This document shows, one piece after another, positions 1 to 7,068 of a stretch of 64,000 nucleotides of DNA. Both the position numbers and the translations under genes were made by a program. The notes beneath the pieces are model-generated. The model saw only the letters and a program-made list of their open reading frames with translations, was not told where the DNA came from and did no database searches. Source of the DNA: Mucilaginibacter inviolabilis (GTDB lineage Bacteria > Bacteroidota > Bacteroidia > Sphingobacteriales > Sphingobacteriaceae); the NCBI RefSeq assembly GCF_011089895.1, contig NZ_JAANAT010000001.1, positions 2,666,001-2,730,000 of the forward strand, given 5' to 3'. The first letter of the stretch is position 1; each line of letters begins with the position of its first letter.

Positions 1-23
1 AACCAGAGTCCCTGAGCCGGATT

Positions 24-60
24 AAACTCTTAACATACATCAATAAATAAAGAGTTTTTT
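24..60 (+). terminator. Intrinsic terminator of an upstream gene outside the window
   Basis: An 8-bp inverted repeat (AAACTCTT at 24-31 and AAGAGTTT at 50-57) is followed by a run of T. It points rightwards, so it probably ends transcription of a gene lying left of the window. The loop is long (18 nt), so the call is moderate. Confidence 0.5.
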
Positions 61-95
61 AGGCGGAGCTTTATACTTCATTAAATATTTGAAGT

Positions 96-497
96 ATGCC
101 CATCATTAATTTAAAAGTAAGCGGCCAGGAAGATCCCGCTTTAGCGCAAGAAATCGCCAAAACTATCAGTAATGTTACCAGGGATGTTTTAAACAAAAAA
201 CCTGAGGTTACAGCAGTCACCGTAACCTTCGTACCGGATTACCTCTGGTTTGTTAATTCCGTATCCCTGGCCGAGTTAAAAACAAAAAGCTTTCATCTCG
301 ACATCAAAATTTCCGACTCTACCAACCTCAAAGCTGATAAGGCTAAGTATATTGATGCCGTACACAGTTCATTAACATCCATTCTTGGCAATATCCATCC
401 GGTAAGTTATACCGCCATTCAGGAGATGAAAGCAGACGCTTATGGCTATGAGGGATTAACTATTGAATATAAATACATCAGCAATCAAAAAAAGTAA
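96..497 (+). CDS. 4-oxalocrotonate tautomerase-family protein (133 aa)
   Basis: The protein starts Met-Pro-Ile-Ile-Asn. Removal of Met would expose the N-terminal proline that is the catalytic base of the tautomerase superfamily. The beta-alpha-beta pattern of the family follows (alanine-rich helix near residues 15-35, then VTAVTVTFVP). At 133 residues it is about twice the size of the small 4-OT subunit, as in fused or two-domain tautomerases. The substrate is unknown. It has no signal peptide and is probably cytoplasmic. The stop codon overlaps the next start by one base (TAATG), so the two genes are probably translationally coupled. Family call from sequence; role inferred. Confidence 0.72.
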   Translation: MPIINLKVSGQEDPALAQEIAKTISNVTRDVLNKKPEVTAVTVTFVPDYLWFVNSVSLAELKTKSFHLDIKISDSTNLKADKAKYIDAVHSSLTSILGNIHPVSYTAIQEMKADAYGYEGLTIEYKYISNQKK

Positions 498-1048
498 TGA
501 AACGCACCAAGCTACTATCCATCATACTATTGTTAACTGTTCAACAAGCCTTTGCACAGCAGGCTGCAGACAATAAAAAAGAAATAACTGACATCATCAC
601 CAAGTACACACAAAGCGTAATTGCCAAGGATTCTGTCACATTTTATAGCTTGTTTAATGACGGGCCTGTTATTTGGTGCGGAGCCGTTAAAGACAGATCG
701 CAAGCCAAAGAAACAGAAAAACGGGGAGCCAAAGCGGCTAGGAGTAATTACTTTTCGGCAAGTTACAAAGGTTTTCTACGAGCCTTATTCAGATATAAAT
801 CAACCGAGGATAAGTTTGATAACATCCGAATAACGGAAGATGGAACCGTTGCATCGGTAACTATGGATTACAGTTTTTGGGCAGATGGAAAAATGACCAA
901 CTGGGGCGGCAAATACCTGGGCTTAATAAAACGGGATGGAAAGTGGAAGATTACCAGCGTAATATATTCTGCAGAGCTTACAGAATATTTTGAACAGCCA
1001 ACGCTTAAAGAAAGACAAAAGCTTTCCTTATATCATACTGTACAATAA
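497..1048 (+). CDS. Secreted SnoaL/DUF4440-like (NTF2 fold) protein
   Basis: The N-terminus (MKRTKLLSIILLLTVQQAFA, then QQA) is a clear Sec signal peptide with cleavage near residue 20. The mature part has the ITKYTQSVIAKDSVTFYSLFND start and the strands ending in GKWKITSVIYS that are typical of DUF4440/SnoaL-like proteins. These are small cone-shaped NTF2-fold proteins of mostly unknown function, some binding or isomerising small ligands. The gene starts in the stop codon of the tautomerase gene, so both likely share one message. Exact ligand not predictable. Confidence 0.7.
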   Translation: MKRTKLLSIILLLTVQQAFAQQAADNKKEITDIITKYTQSVIAKDSVTFYSLFNDGPVIWCGAVKDRSQAKETEKRGAKAARSNYFSASYKGFLRALFRYKSTEDKFDNIRITEDGTVASVTMDYSFWADGKMTNWGGKYLGLIKRDGKWKITSVIYSAELTEYFEQPTLKERQKLSLYHTVQ

Positions 1049-1087
1049 CCTCAAAAACAGCGCTTACGAACAGAAGAGATCTTTTGC

Positions 1088-1121
1088 GCAAATGTGCATG
1101 GGTGATAGCATGCACATTTGC
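1088..1121. terminator. 13-bp perfect hairpin, probable bidirectional terminator
   Basis: GCAAATGTGCATG at 1088-1100 pairs exactly with CATGCACATTTGC at 1109-1121 around an 8-nt loop. The hairpin sits 40 bp after the stop of the SnoaL-like gene and 10 bp after the stop of a possible small minus-strand gene. On the plus strand it is followed by GGTTTTAAATT, a weak T tract. Confidence 0.55.
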
Positions 1122-1131
1122 AGGTTTTAAA

Positions 1132-1233
1132 TTAGCCCTTTTTAAAATATCTGCTTTTAATAAAGGACGTAAACAGGATACCCGCCACACTACAGGCAAC
1201 CAATAGATAAACAATCAGGATGTGTTCTTGCAT
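1132..1233 (-). CDS. Possible small single-pass membrane protein (33 aa)
   Basis: A minus-strand reading frame of 33 codons starts at ATG (1233) and ends at TAA. It encodes a short polar start (MQEH), one hydrophobic helix of about 20 residues (ILIVYLLVACSVAGILF) and a basic tail (KSRYFKKG), a positive-inside layout typical of bacterial membrane microproteins. The 20 bases before the ATG are A-rich, as usual for Bacteroidota translation starts. A hairpin terminator follows the stop. No homologue is recognised; this may be chance. Confidence 0.35.
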   Translation of the reverse strand: MQEHILIVYLLVACSVAGILFTSFIKSRYFKKG

Positions 1234-1360
1234 TTTGGTTTATAATTTCCATAAATGTAACAAGTATGATACAAAATATGCAAGCATTTTGAAAAATAAT
1301 CTTTTAACCCAATGGGATAAAAAGTCAGCAAAACATCATTTGATAGCCTGCCCCAGGTCA

Positions 1361-1993
1361 CTATTCAAGCCTATTTATCAACTGCTTTACAGCCAGTTCC
1401 ATACTATCAATTGCTTTAGTTTTACCCTCATGAAACATCGCTGTATGTTTATCGGCTATTCCAGATAGGACTCGCGTAACCACCGATTTATCGTCTGCAT
1501 GAATTTCGCACAGTACCATTGAAGTTACTTTACCTAACAGCGTATTTAAATGGATCAGGAGATCGCTACCTTCATTAGTCAGCTTTATTAAGCGTGCCCG
1601 TTTATCGGCAGGATCTACCTGCTCGCTGATGAGACCAACTTTGAGCATCCGGTTTAAAATATCGATGCCTGTGGTAGGTTCCAACAGGAGGTTAAAACTT
1701 ACAATTTCGGTTTTACGGAGTTCTTCACCGGCCGCTATCGCCTCTAAAAGGTAATACCACTCGAGTTCAAAACCGGGTATTTGCCGCAGAACCAGTTTAT
1801 AATAAACTTTCAAAATACTGTTGGTTTTGCCCAGTTGCCTGGCCAGCTGCAGATCGGCCTGATTATTATTTGAAGCATGACTTTTATTAGCCGATAGATA
1901 ATGATAACAAAAACCTTCTACCCCAGCATCCGGAACCTGTTCTGTGTATTGCTGCCATGCGGTAATGAGTTGTACTAAAGGTTGCATGTACAA
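1361..1993 (-). CDS. MarR-family transcriptional regulator (210 aa)
   Basis: The central part (LRKTEIVSFNLLLEPTTGIDILNRMLKVGLISEQ, then DPADKRARLIKLTNEGSDLL) matches the winged-helix of MarR proteins: recognition helix followed by the D-x-R-wing and the G-x-x-L helix. It is longer than usual (about 145 aa), with an N-terminal helical extension of around 60 residues. It is divergent from the YCII-like gene with a 72-bp gap holding inverted repeats, so it probably controls that gene and itself. Ligand unknown. Confidence 0.75.
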   Translation of the reverse strand: MYMQPLVQLITAWQQYTEQVPDAGVEGFCYHYLSANKSHASNNNQADLQLARQLGKTNSILKVYYKLVLRQIPGFELEWYYLLEAIAAGEELRKTEIVSFNLLLEPTTGIDILNRMLKVGLISEQVDPADKRARLIKLTNEGSDLLIHLNTLLGKVTSMVLCEIHADDKSVVTRVLSGIADKHTAMFHEGKTKAIDSMELAVKQLINRLE

Positions 1994-2000
1994 ATATACA

Positions 2001-2048
2001 ATTAATTATAAAATCGTTGTATTTATATCGATTTCGTTTTATAATTGT
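2001..2048. promoter_or_regulatory. Divergent promoter/operator between MarR and YCII genes
   Basis: The gap between the two starts holds an inverted repeat TTATAAAA (2007-2014) / TTTTATAA (2038-2045). Nested within it are ATCG and CGAT, and the elements ACAATTA and TAATTGT lie outside. TATAATTG at 2041-2048 is a one-mismatch match to the Bacteroidota -7 box, 18 nt before the YCII start. A MarR dimer site is inferred from position and symmetry. Confidence 0.4.
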
Positions 2049-2065
2049 AAAAAAATAAATTAGTT

Positions 2066-2407
2066 ATGAAAAATTATATTGTACTATTTAGGGAGCCCGA
2101 TGGTCGTGTTGATGAACATCAGGACGAAGCTGTTAAAGTACATCAGGAAAATTGGGCCGCCTGGTTTAAACAATGGGGTGCAGCAGGTAAACTGGCAGGC
2201 GGCAGCGGATTAACACTGGAAGGCCGCATCATTAAAGAAAACGGCAATATTATAACAGATATTCACCGGGTGGGTACCGAAATAATTGGCGGCTACCTGC
2301 TGCTCAAAGCTGATAACCTTGATGAGGCCACGCAAATTGCCGCCTCCTGCCCTATTTATGAATTTGGCGGTTATGCCGAAGTTCGCGAATTGCAAAATCA
2401 ATCGTAG
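2066..2407 (+). CDS. YCII-related domain protein (113 aa)
   Basis: A small cytoplasmic protein starting MKNYIVLFREPDG. It has the ferredoxin-like YCII pattern: N-terminal strand, helix with conserved W (NWAAWFKQW), GGSGLTLEGRII, then GGYLLLKADNLDEATQIAASCPIYEFGG, where the D-EA-A helix and CP turn are family hallmarks. Relatives are thought to be small enzymes or ligand-binding proteins in secondary pathways; no activity can be assigned. A paralogue lies at 19252-19593. It is divergent from a MarR regulator that likely controls it. Confidence 0.78.
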   Translation: MKNYIVLFREPDGRVDEHQDEAVKVHQENWAAWFKQWGAAGKLAGGSGLTLEGRIIKENGNIITDIHRVGTEIIGGYLLLKADNLDEATQIAASCPIYEFGGYAEVRELQNQS

Positions 2408-2408
2408 A

Positions 2409-2545
2409 ATCGACTCACCCGGTCTATGCTTCGCTGGACCACCCTCTCTTCGCCTACGGCGGAAAGAGGGAAAAAGAAAGAAAACTCCCTTTATGCGCGA
2501 AGCGGAGAGAGGGTGACAAGCGCAGCGATGGCGGGGTGAGTCGAT
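2409..2545. repeat. 137-bp palindromic intergenic element
   Basis: The element starts 2 bp after the YCII stop. Its ends are a 12-bp perfect inverted repeat (ATCGACTCACCC at 2409-2420, GGGTGAGTCGAT at 2534-2545). Inside is a second inverted pair, CACCCTCTCTTCGC against GCGGAGAGAGGGTG. It has no meaningful reading frame. This architecture fits a MITE- or REP-like mobile palindrome, or a structured transcript end; other copies would have to be sought in the genome. Confidence 0.6.
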
Positions 2546-2618
2546 ATATCAGGTTTTGATCTAATGTCTCTACTCGATGCCGTTTCCTCACCCACTCTGC
2601 TTTTTTCTTTGAAATGTT

Positions 2619-2626
2619 TAACTTTG
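2619..2626 (+). promoter_or_regulatory. Exact -7 box TAACTTTG, 3 nt before the AraC start
   Basis: TAACTTTG fits the Bacteroidota -7 consensus TAnnTTTG. Transcription would begin about 4-8 nt downstream, at or just inside the ATG at 2630. The same 8-mer precedes the alcohol dehydrogenase gene at 3570-3577. No good -33 element was found. Confidence 0.4.
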
Positions 2627-2629
2627 CGC

Positions 2630-3517
2630 ATGTCAACGTCTGAGTTAACCCAAAACACCATTTATAGCCACGATACCATTACCAGCGAAGCTGTGCAGTT
2701 CAGGGTTTCTGAAATTTGCCAGAGCAGCTGCGAGTTAAGTTCTTATAACCGACGCGATTTTTACAAGATCACCCTATGGTTGGGCGGCAGCAGCCAATTA
2801 AACTACGCCAAAAGAGCTATTAACATTGATAAACCTGCGCTGGTGTTTACCAATCCGCTGGTACCGTATGCCTGGGATTGTGACCATGCACATAGCAGCG
2901 GATATTTTTGTCTTTTTACGGATGAGTTTTTGCAACCCGGCAACCGGATGGAAAGCCTCGAAGAATCGACCCTGTTTAAACCAGGCGGCGACCCGGTATA
3001 TTTTTTGGATGAGGTGCAGATAGAATACATCCGCAGCATCTTTAACCGTATGCTGCAGGAGTTTGACAGTGAGTACACTTACCGGTACGAATTGCTGCGC
3101 AACCACCTCAACCTCATCATCCATGAGGCCATTAAAATGCAGCCTGCCATCGCTTACTTTACACCGCAGAATGCCGCATCGCGCATAGCTAAACTATTTT
3201 TGAGCCTGCTCGAAAAACAATTCCCTGTGGATTCGCCCAGGTATATGCTGGCGCTGAAAAAAGCCGGCGATTACGCCGATAAACTATCCGTACACGTTAA
3301 TCACCTGAACGCGGCTGTACGCGAAATAACCGGTCGATCAACCACCACACACATTAACGACAGGATACTGGCCGAGGCAAAATCGCTGTTAACACATACC
3401 GATTGGAGTGTTGCCGAAATTGCCCGTAGCCTTGGTTTTGATTACGCATCATATTTCAATAACTTTTTTAAAAAACACACCGGACTTACCCCTATGGCTT
3501 TGCGCAAAACTCTTTGA
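2630..3517 (+). CDS. AraC-family transcriptional regulator (295 aa)
   Basis: The C-terminal about 100 residues form the double helix-turn-helix of AraC/XylS proteins (ADKLSVHVNHLNAAVREITGRSTTTHIN, then SVAEIARSLGFDYASYFNNFFKKHTGLTPMALRK). The N-terminal half is an AraC-type ligand/dimer domain with FTNPLVPYAW and a 'GYFCLFTDEF' strand. An upstream in-frame ATG at 2564 would add 22 residues running through a poly-T region; 2630 is preferred because the extension looks non-conserved. The gene lies 89 bp before the alcohol dehydrogenase gene in the same direction, so that gene is the obvious candidate target. Confidence 0.8.
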   Translation: MSTSELTQNTIYSHDTITSEAVQFRVSEICQSSCELSSYNRRDFYKITLWLGGSSQLNYAKRAINIDKPALVFTNPLVPYAWDCDHAHSSGYFCLFTDEFLQPGNRMESLEESTLFKPGGDPVYFLDEVQIEYIRSIFNRMLQEFDSEYTYRYELLRNHLNLIIHEAIKMQPAIAYFTPQNAASRIAKLFLSLLEKQFPVDSPRYMLALKKAGDYADKLSVHVNHLNAAVREITGRSTTTHINDRILAEAKSLLTHTDWSVAEIARSLGFDYASYFNNFFKKHTGLTPMALRKTL

Positions 3518-3569
3518 AAAGTATAATTATTACTTTGAAACGTTTAGCAGGTGTTCAAGCCATCCGTCA

Positions 3570-3577
3570 TAACTTTG
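3570..3577 (+). promoter_or_regulatory. -7 box TAACTTTG of the alcohol dehydrogenase gene
   Basis: An exact TAnnTTTG match lies 29 nt before the ATG at 3607. A weak TTTA at 3543-3546 could serve as the -33 element. Implies transcription separate from the upstream AraC gene. Confidence 0.5.
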
Positions 3578-3606
3578 TTTAACGAAAACTTCAAATCAAC
3601 ATTATT

Positions 3607-4647
3607 ATGATACAAGCAAAAGCGTATGCTGCTCAAACGCCTGAAACCGACCTGGCGCCATGGGATTTTGAACGCCGTGAGGTAGGGCCTCATGATGTAC
3701 AGATAGAAATACTTTTCTGTGGTGTATGTCATTCCGATCTTCACCAGATTAAAAACGACTGGTTCCCGGGTATATTCCCGATGGTACCGGGCCACGAAAT
3801 TGTGGGCAGAATTGTTAAGGTAGGCGATCACGTTAAAAAATTTAAAATAGACGAACTTGCCGGTGTTGGCTGTATGGTTGACTCCTGTCAGGTTTGCGAA
3901 AACTGTAAAGATGGTTTGGAACAATATTGCCTGGAAGGCAACACCCAAACTTATAACAATAACGACAGAAGCGGAGTACCTACTTATGGCGGCTATTCCA
4001 GCTCTATTGTGGTTCGTGAGGAATTTGTACTGCACGTGTCAGACAAATTACCACTAGCTGCAACCGCTCCCCTGCTTTGCGCGGGTATCACTACCTACTC
4101 ACCACTTAAACACTGGAAAGTAGGCAAAGGCCATAAGCTAGCCGTTTTAGGTTTAGGCGGTCTGGGCCACATGGGCGTTAAATTTGGTGCAGCCTTTGGC
4201 GCCGAAGTAACTGTACTGAGCACATCACCATCAAAAGAAGCCGAAGCAAAAGCTTTAGGTGCACATCACTTTGTGGTTACCTCCGATCCGGAGCAGGTAA
4301 AAGCCGTTAAAGGATCCTTTGATTTTATTTTGGATACCGTTTCGGCCGAGCATGACATGAACCTGTACCTGTCGTTATTAAGAACAAACGGCACGCTGAT
4401 TGGCGTAGGTGTACCATCAGAGCCTTATTCTGTTAGACCATTTGCACTTTTGGCTGGTCGTAAAAGTATGGCAGGTTCGGGCATCGGCGGCATCCCTGAA
4501 ACTCAGGAAATGCTTGATTTCTGCGCCGAACACAATATCGTTTCGGATATTGAACTGATAGATATCAAAGACATCACCGCCTCCTACGAGCGTATGCTGA
4601 AAGGCGACGTACGTTACCGCTTTGTGATTGATATGGCAACCCTTTAA
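3607..4647 (+). CDS. Zinc-dependent NAD(P) alcohol dehydrogenase (CAD/YahK type)
   Basis: A medium-chain dehydrogenase of normal length (346 aa). Catalytic zinc ligands are C38, H63-E64 and C158. The structural-zinc lobe has C94, C97, C100 and C108. The Rossmann nucleotide loop GLGGLGHMG starts near 182. The order and sequence fit the cinnamyl-alcohol-dehydrogenase/YahK branch, which reduces a broad range of aldehydes, usually with NADPH. Cytoplasmic. It follows an AraC regulator, and a strong terminator lies about 130 bp downstream, so it is probably monocistronic. An aldehyde-detoxification role is inferred; the physiological substrate is unknown. Confidence 0.88.
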   Translation: MIQAKAYAAQTPETDLAPWDFERREVGPHDVQIEILFCGVCHSDLHQIKNDWFPGIFPMVPGHEIVGRIVKVGDHVKKFKIDELAGVGCMVDSCQVCENCKDGLEQYCLEGNTQTYNNNDRSGVPTYGGYSSSIVVREEFVLHVSDKLPLAATAPLLCAGITTYSPLKHWKVGKGHKLAVLGLGGLGHMGVKFGAAFGAEVTVLSTSPSKEAEAKALGAHHFVVTSDPEQVKAVKGSFDFILDTVSAEHDMNLYLSLLRTNGTLIGVGVPSEPYSVRPFALLAGRKSMAGSGIGGIPETQEMLDFCAEHNIVSDIELIDIKDITASYERMLKGDVRYRFVIDMATL

Positions 4648-4652
4648 TTAAT

Positions 4653-4877
4653 TAGTGAATTATTGATTTGGTGAATTATTGAATTTTCTTTCAACACCAG
4701 CAGATAAACATTTTAATTATTTATTAAAAGATATCGCAACACTGTAACTAATTAACTATCAACTAAACTAAAACAAAAAGCGCCTTTCGGACTTTCCGGA
4801 GGCGCTTTTTTAATTAGTGAATTATTGATTTAGTGATTTACTGAATTAGTGACTTCTTCTTCCCCGTCAGCAGATAA
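4653..4877. repeat. AT-rich heptad-like repeats around the ADH terminator
   Basis: Two blocks rich in ATTAGTGAATTATTGATT (starting near 4653 and 4813) are each followed by a CAGCAGATAA motif (near 4698 and 4869). They form an imperfect direct repeat around the terminator at 4775-4810. The same type of sequence recurs at 15719-15748. Non-coding; function unknown. Confidence 0.5.
4775..4810. terminator. Strong intrinsic terminator after the ADH gene
   Basis: AAAAAGCGCCT (4775-4785) pairs perfectly with AGGCGCTTTTT (4800-4810), closing a short loop. A flanking A tract and T tract let it work in both directions. Confidence 0.8.
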
Positions 4878-5052
4878 GCTTCGGGTGAAGGCGGGCAGAA
4901 CAATGGTGGCCTGTGCGGTTGCAGGAGCATAGCGAACCTTACCCAAAGTGTGGGGTAATGAGCGAACGAAGTGGAGGTAAGGTTTAGCAGCCCGTGGTTC
5001 TGTCTGCTTTGCAGGGTAAAAACCACGTGCGCAAAGAAGCATTTCTGCTGAC
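4866..5052. repeat. 187-bp palindromic intergenic element
   Basis: It is bounded by a perfect 9-bp inverted repeat, GTCAGCAGA (4866-4874) and TCTGCTGAC (5044-5052). Inner inverted pairs include CCTTACC/GGTAAGG and CGTGGTT/AACCACG. Reading frames inside are only by-products of this structure. It resembles a MITE-like element; the ends differ from those of the 2409-2545 element, so it would be a separate family. Confidence 0.5.
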
Positions 5053-5300
5053 TTGATTTATTCGTTGTGGTTTATTTTATTGGTGCTCATTATCTCGCTA
5101 CGCTCGGTCTTGGTTACTTTTCATCAAGGAAAAGTGACTGGCCCTCTCGCGGCCAAGAGCGGGTATACGTCATGTCAGCCGAAGAACAGATCCTTCGCTC
5201 CGCTCAGGATGACAAGCTTAAAACGAGATTGATTGGTAATGATGTCTTTCTTCTCTCCAAAAAGAAGATTCTCGCATAAACATCTGATAAAGAATCTACT
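5053..5300. other. Gene-free stretch with repeat-like sequence
   Basis: About 250 bp without a convincing gene. Segments such as CGCTACGCTCGG (near 5097) and TCCTTCGCTCCGCTCAGGAT (near 5190) are self-complementary and look like dispersed intergenic repeat pieces rather than coding sequence. Confidence 0.4.
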
Positions 5301-5308
5301 TATATTTG
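5301..5308 (+). promoter_or_regulatory. -7 box TATATTTG of the second AraC gene
   Basis: An exact TAnnTTTG match, 23 nt before the chosen ATG at 5332. It supports the shorter start, since a start at 5233 would lie upstream of this promoter. Confidence 0.5.
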
Positions 5309-5331
5309 TATATCACCTGCTTGAAACGACA

Positions 5332-6147
5332 ATGAATTACCGCCAGTTATCACCACCCGATTACCTGAAAAGCTATATTCGCTATTTCTGGACGCTGGAA
5401 AGCGACGATGCGGATGTATTTTCCCGGTCGTTCAGAACTGTGGCTGAAGGTTGCCCCGGATTGATATTTCAGTCGCCCGATAAAGGACCTATGTATCAGT
5501 TTGATAAAAAACTGCCTCATATTTTTATATACGGACAATCCACCCGCCATGCCGAGATCCAGTTTGGTAACGTTTTCAGCACCATTGGTATTTGCTTTTT
5601 TCCCAACGCCCTCAAAACCATATTTGGCTTTGACGCCCATGAACTTACAGACGATTGTACCTGCCTGGACCTGGTAGCCCGGGAAGACGGATTTTTACTA
5701 TCAGAACAATTGCTCGAAGCCGGTTCATTAGATCATCAGATGGAAGTAATGTGTGCTTACCTGCTTTTCAAACTGCAAAAAAACAACCGGTTTGAAGATG
5801 ATGCTATGCAATTTGCCATAACCCGTATTGTTCAAAGCAAAGGAAATGTTTCCCTCAAAGAATTACAGGAATACCTGCAACTTTCAGAGCGAAGCTTCGA
5901 ACGTAAGTTTAAGCAATATGTAGGTATTTCGCCCAAGCTATTTTCCAGGATCTCCCGTTTCCAGGCTACCTTAAACCAGATCCGCTTTGGCCAGCATGAG
6001 CGCCTTACCGATCTGGCCTATGAAAACGATTATGCTGATCAATCGCATTTTATACGTTCATTCAAGGAATTTGCCGGTTGTTCGCCCCTGCAATATCAAA
6101 AGCAATCCATGCAGCAAGTGGAGAATTTTTATGAGAAGGTGGTGTAA
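5332..6147 (+). CDS. AraC-family regulator with DUF6597-type N-terminus (271 aa)
   Basis: It starts MNYRQLSPPDYLKSYIRYFWTLES, the usual opening of DUF6597-type AraC regulators. The N-terminal sensor has HIFIYGQSTRHAEI and a FFPNALKTIFGF segment. The C-terminus holds two helix-turn-helix units (SLKELQEYLQLSERSFERKFKQYVGISPK and ERLTDLAYENDYADQSHFIRSFKEFAGCSPLQYQ). The longer frame from 5233 is rejected because the extra 33 residues are non-conserved and a -7 box lies inside it. No obvious target is adjacent; downstream genes run the other way. Confidence 0.8.
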   Translation: MNYRQLSPPDYLKSYIRYFWTLESDDADVFSRSFRTVAEGCPGLIFQSPDKGPMYQFDKKLPHIFIYGQSTRHAEIQFGNVFSTIGICFFPNALKTIFGFDAHELTDDCTCLDLVAREDGFLLSEQLLEAGSLDHQMEVMCAYLLFKLQKNNRFEDDAMQFAITRIVQSKGNVSLKELQEYLQLSERSFERKFKQYVGISPKLFSRISRFQATLNQIRFGQHERLTDLAYENDYADQSHFIRSFKEFAGCSPLQYQKQSMQQVENFYEKVV

Positions 6148-6163
6148 TTTTTGAAGGACGATA

Positions 6164-6661
6164 TTAATCATCATTTTTTGAGAAAGAATAAAGATCACCC
6201 CTATTTCCTTTGCAGTTTATAAAAAGGTCTTTAGGTAAACCATTGCTTAAATCAACACGGGTAATCATTTTTATATCGCAACCACTATCAAAATTATTAG
6301 AGTTAAGAAAAACTAACTGATTATTTACCAAACTGTTTGGCAAATCATAGGCCGTCCCCAAATAATACTGACCTATATATTGATTGGCTCCATTGTAGAT
6401 CAATAACCGGCTCGTAGCTCTATGAGCGAGCCCCCATAGCCATATTGATGTAAGGATTTTATACCCGGAACCATCATGAGTTTTAGCTTTCCCAAGATAT
6501 TTTAAATAAGAAACCGTCTTGTCATGATGAACAAATTTGTACTCCTTACCTATGATTCCCTTCCTCAATACTTTCTGTCTGATATCCTTGTCATGTAGTT
6601 GCCCGAATGCACTGATACCCGCAATGAGCAGTATAACTGTTAACCAAAGTGTTTTTACCAT
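6164..6661 (-). CDS. Secreted protein of unknown function (165 aa)
   Basis: The start at 6661 gives a good signal peptide (MVKTLWLTVILLIAGISAFG, then QLHDK). A longer frame would overlap the end of the preceding gene. The mature protein is about 145 residues with several aromatic strands (KEYKFVHHDKTVSYLKYLGKA, RLLIYNGANQYIGQYYLG) and a single mature cysteine. It resembles no family I recognise. It lies 13 bp after the NTF2-like gene, likely in the same message. Confidence 0.6.
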   Translation of the reverse strand: MVKTLWLTVILLIAGISAFGQLHDKDIRQKVLRKGIIGKEYKFVHHDKTVSYLKYLGKAKTHDGSGYKILTSIWLWGLAHRATSRLLIYNGANQYIGQYYLGTAYDLPNSLVNNQLVFLNSNNFDSGCDIKMITRVDLSNGLPKDLFINCKGNRGDLYSFSKNDD

Positions 6662-6674
6662 ACCATCAAACAAC

Positions 6675-7028
6675 TTATCCCACCTGCCCATAATAGGCTT
6701 TAACCAGTGTTGCCTTGCCATTTTCGTCCAGAACAGCTACATCGGCTACCAGAGCTCCGGTTTCCCGTTTATAAATAATGGTAATGCCATCAGTTCCGCT
6801 CAGCATATCAATAAATTCAAAATACAGATTGGGAGCCAGTTCAAATCCTTTTAAAAAATGCGCCCGCAGCTTTTCTTTTCCTACTATCTTCCCATCGGCA
6901 ATACCCCAGCGTTTGGTAACCGTGAGCGAATAAAATACAATATCATCTGTGTAGTGCGTCATGATCCGGTTAATATCCCGTTTATTCCAGGCATCTATCC
7001 AGTCCAGCGCGATGGCTTGCGTATCCAT
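6675..7028 (-). CDS. NTF2/SnoaL-like protein (117 aa)
   Basis: A compact cytoplasmic protein beginning with the SnoaL helix pattern (AIALDWIDAWNKRDINRIMTHYTDDIVFYS), followed by GKIVGKEKLRAHFLKGFELAPNLYFEF. This matches the nuclear-transport-factor-2 fold. The D-x-x-x-I-x-x-H-Y-x-D-D motif is typical of the isomerase-like subgroup, but substrate cannot be predicted. It lies 40 bp downstream of the MFS gene and upstream of an unknown secreted protein. Confidence 0.72.
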   Translation of the reverse strand: MDTQAIALDWIDAWNKRDINRIMTHYTDDIVFYSLTVTKRWGIADGKIVGKEKLRAHFLKGFELAPNLYFEFIDMLSGTDGITIIYKRETGALVADVAVLDENGKATLVKAYYGQVG

Positions 7029-7068
7029 TTGGTTTATTTATGATATATAAAGATACGTGTTTTAGCTT

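Noticed and set aside
1220..1468. 82-codon plus-strand frame overlapping the MarR gene end
   Set aside because: Antisense to a recognised gene for much of its length and without family resemblance.
4830..5279. Short frames on both strands (60-70 codons) in the 4.8-5.3 kb gap
   Set aside because: They lie in palindromic and repeat-like sequence, overlap each other, and the residue pattern follows the repeats.
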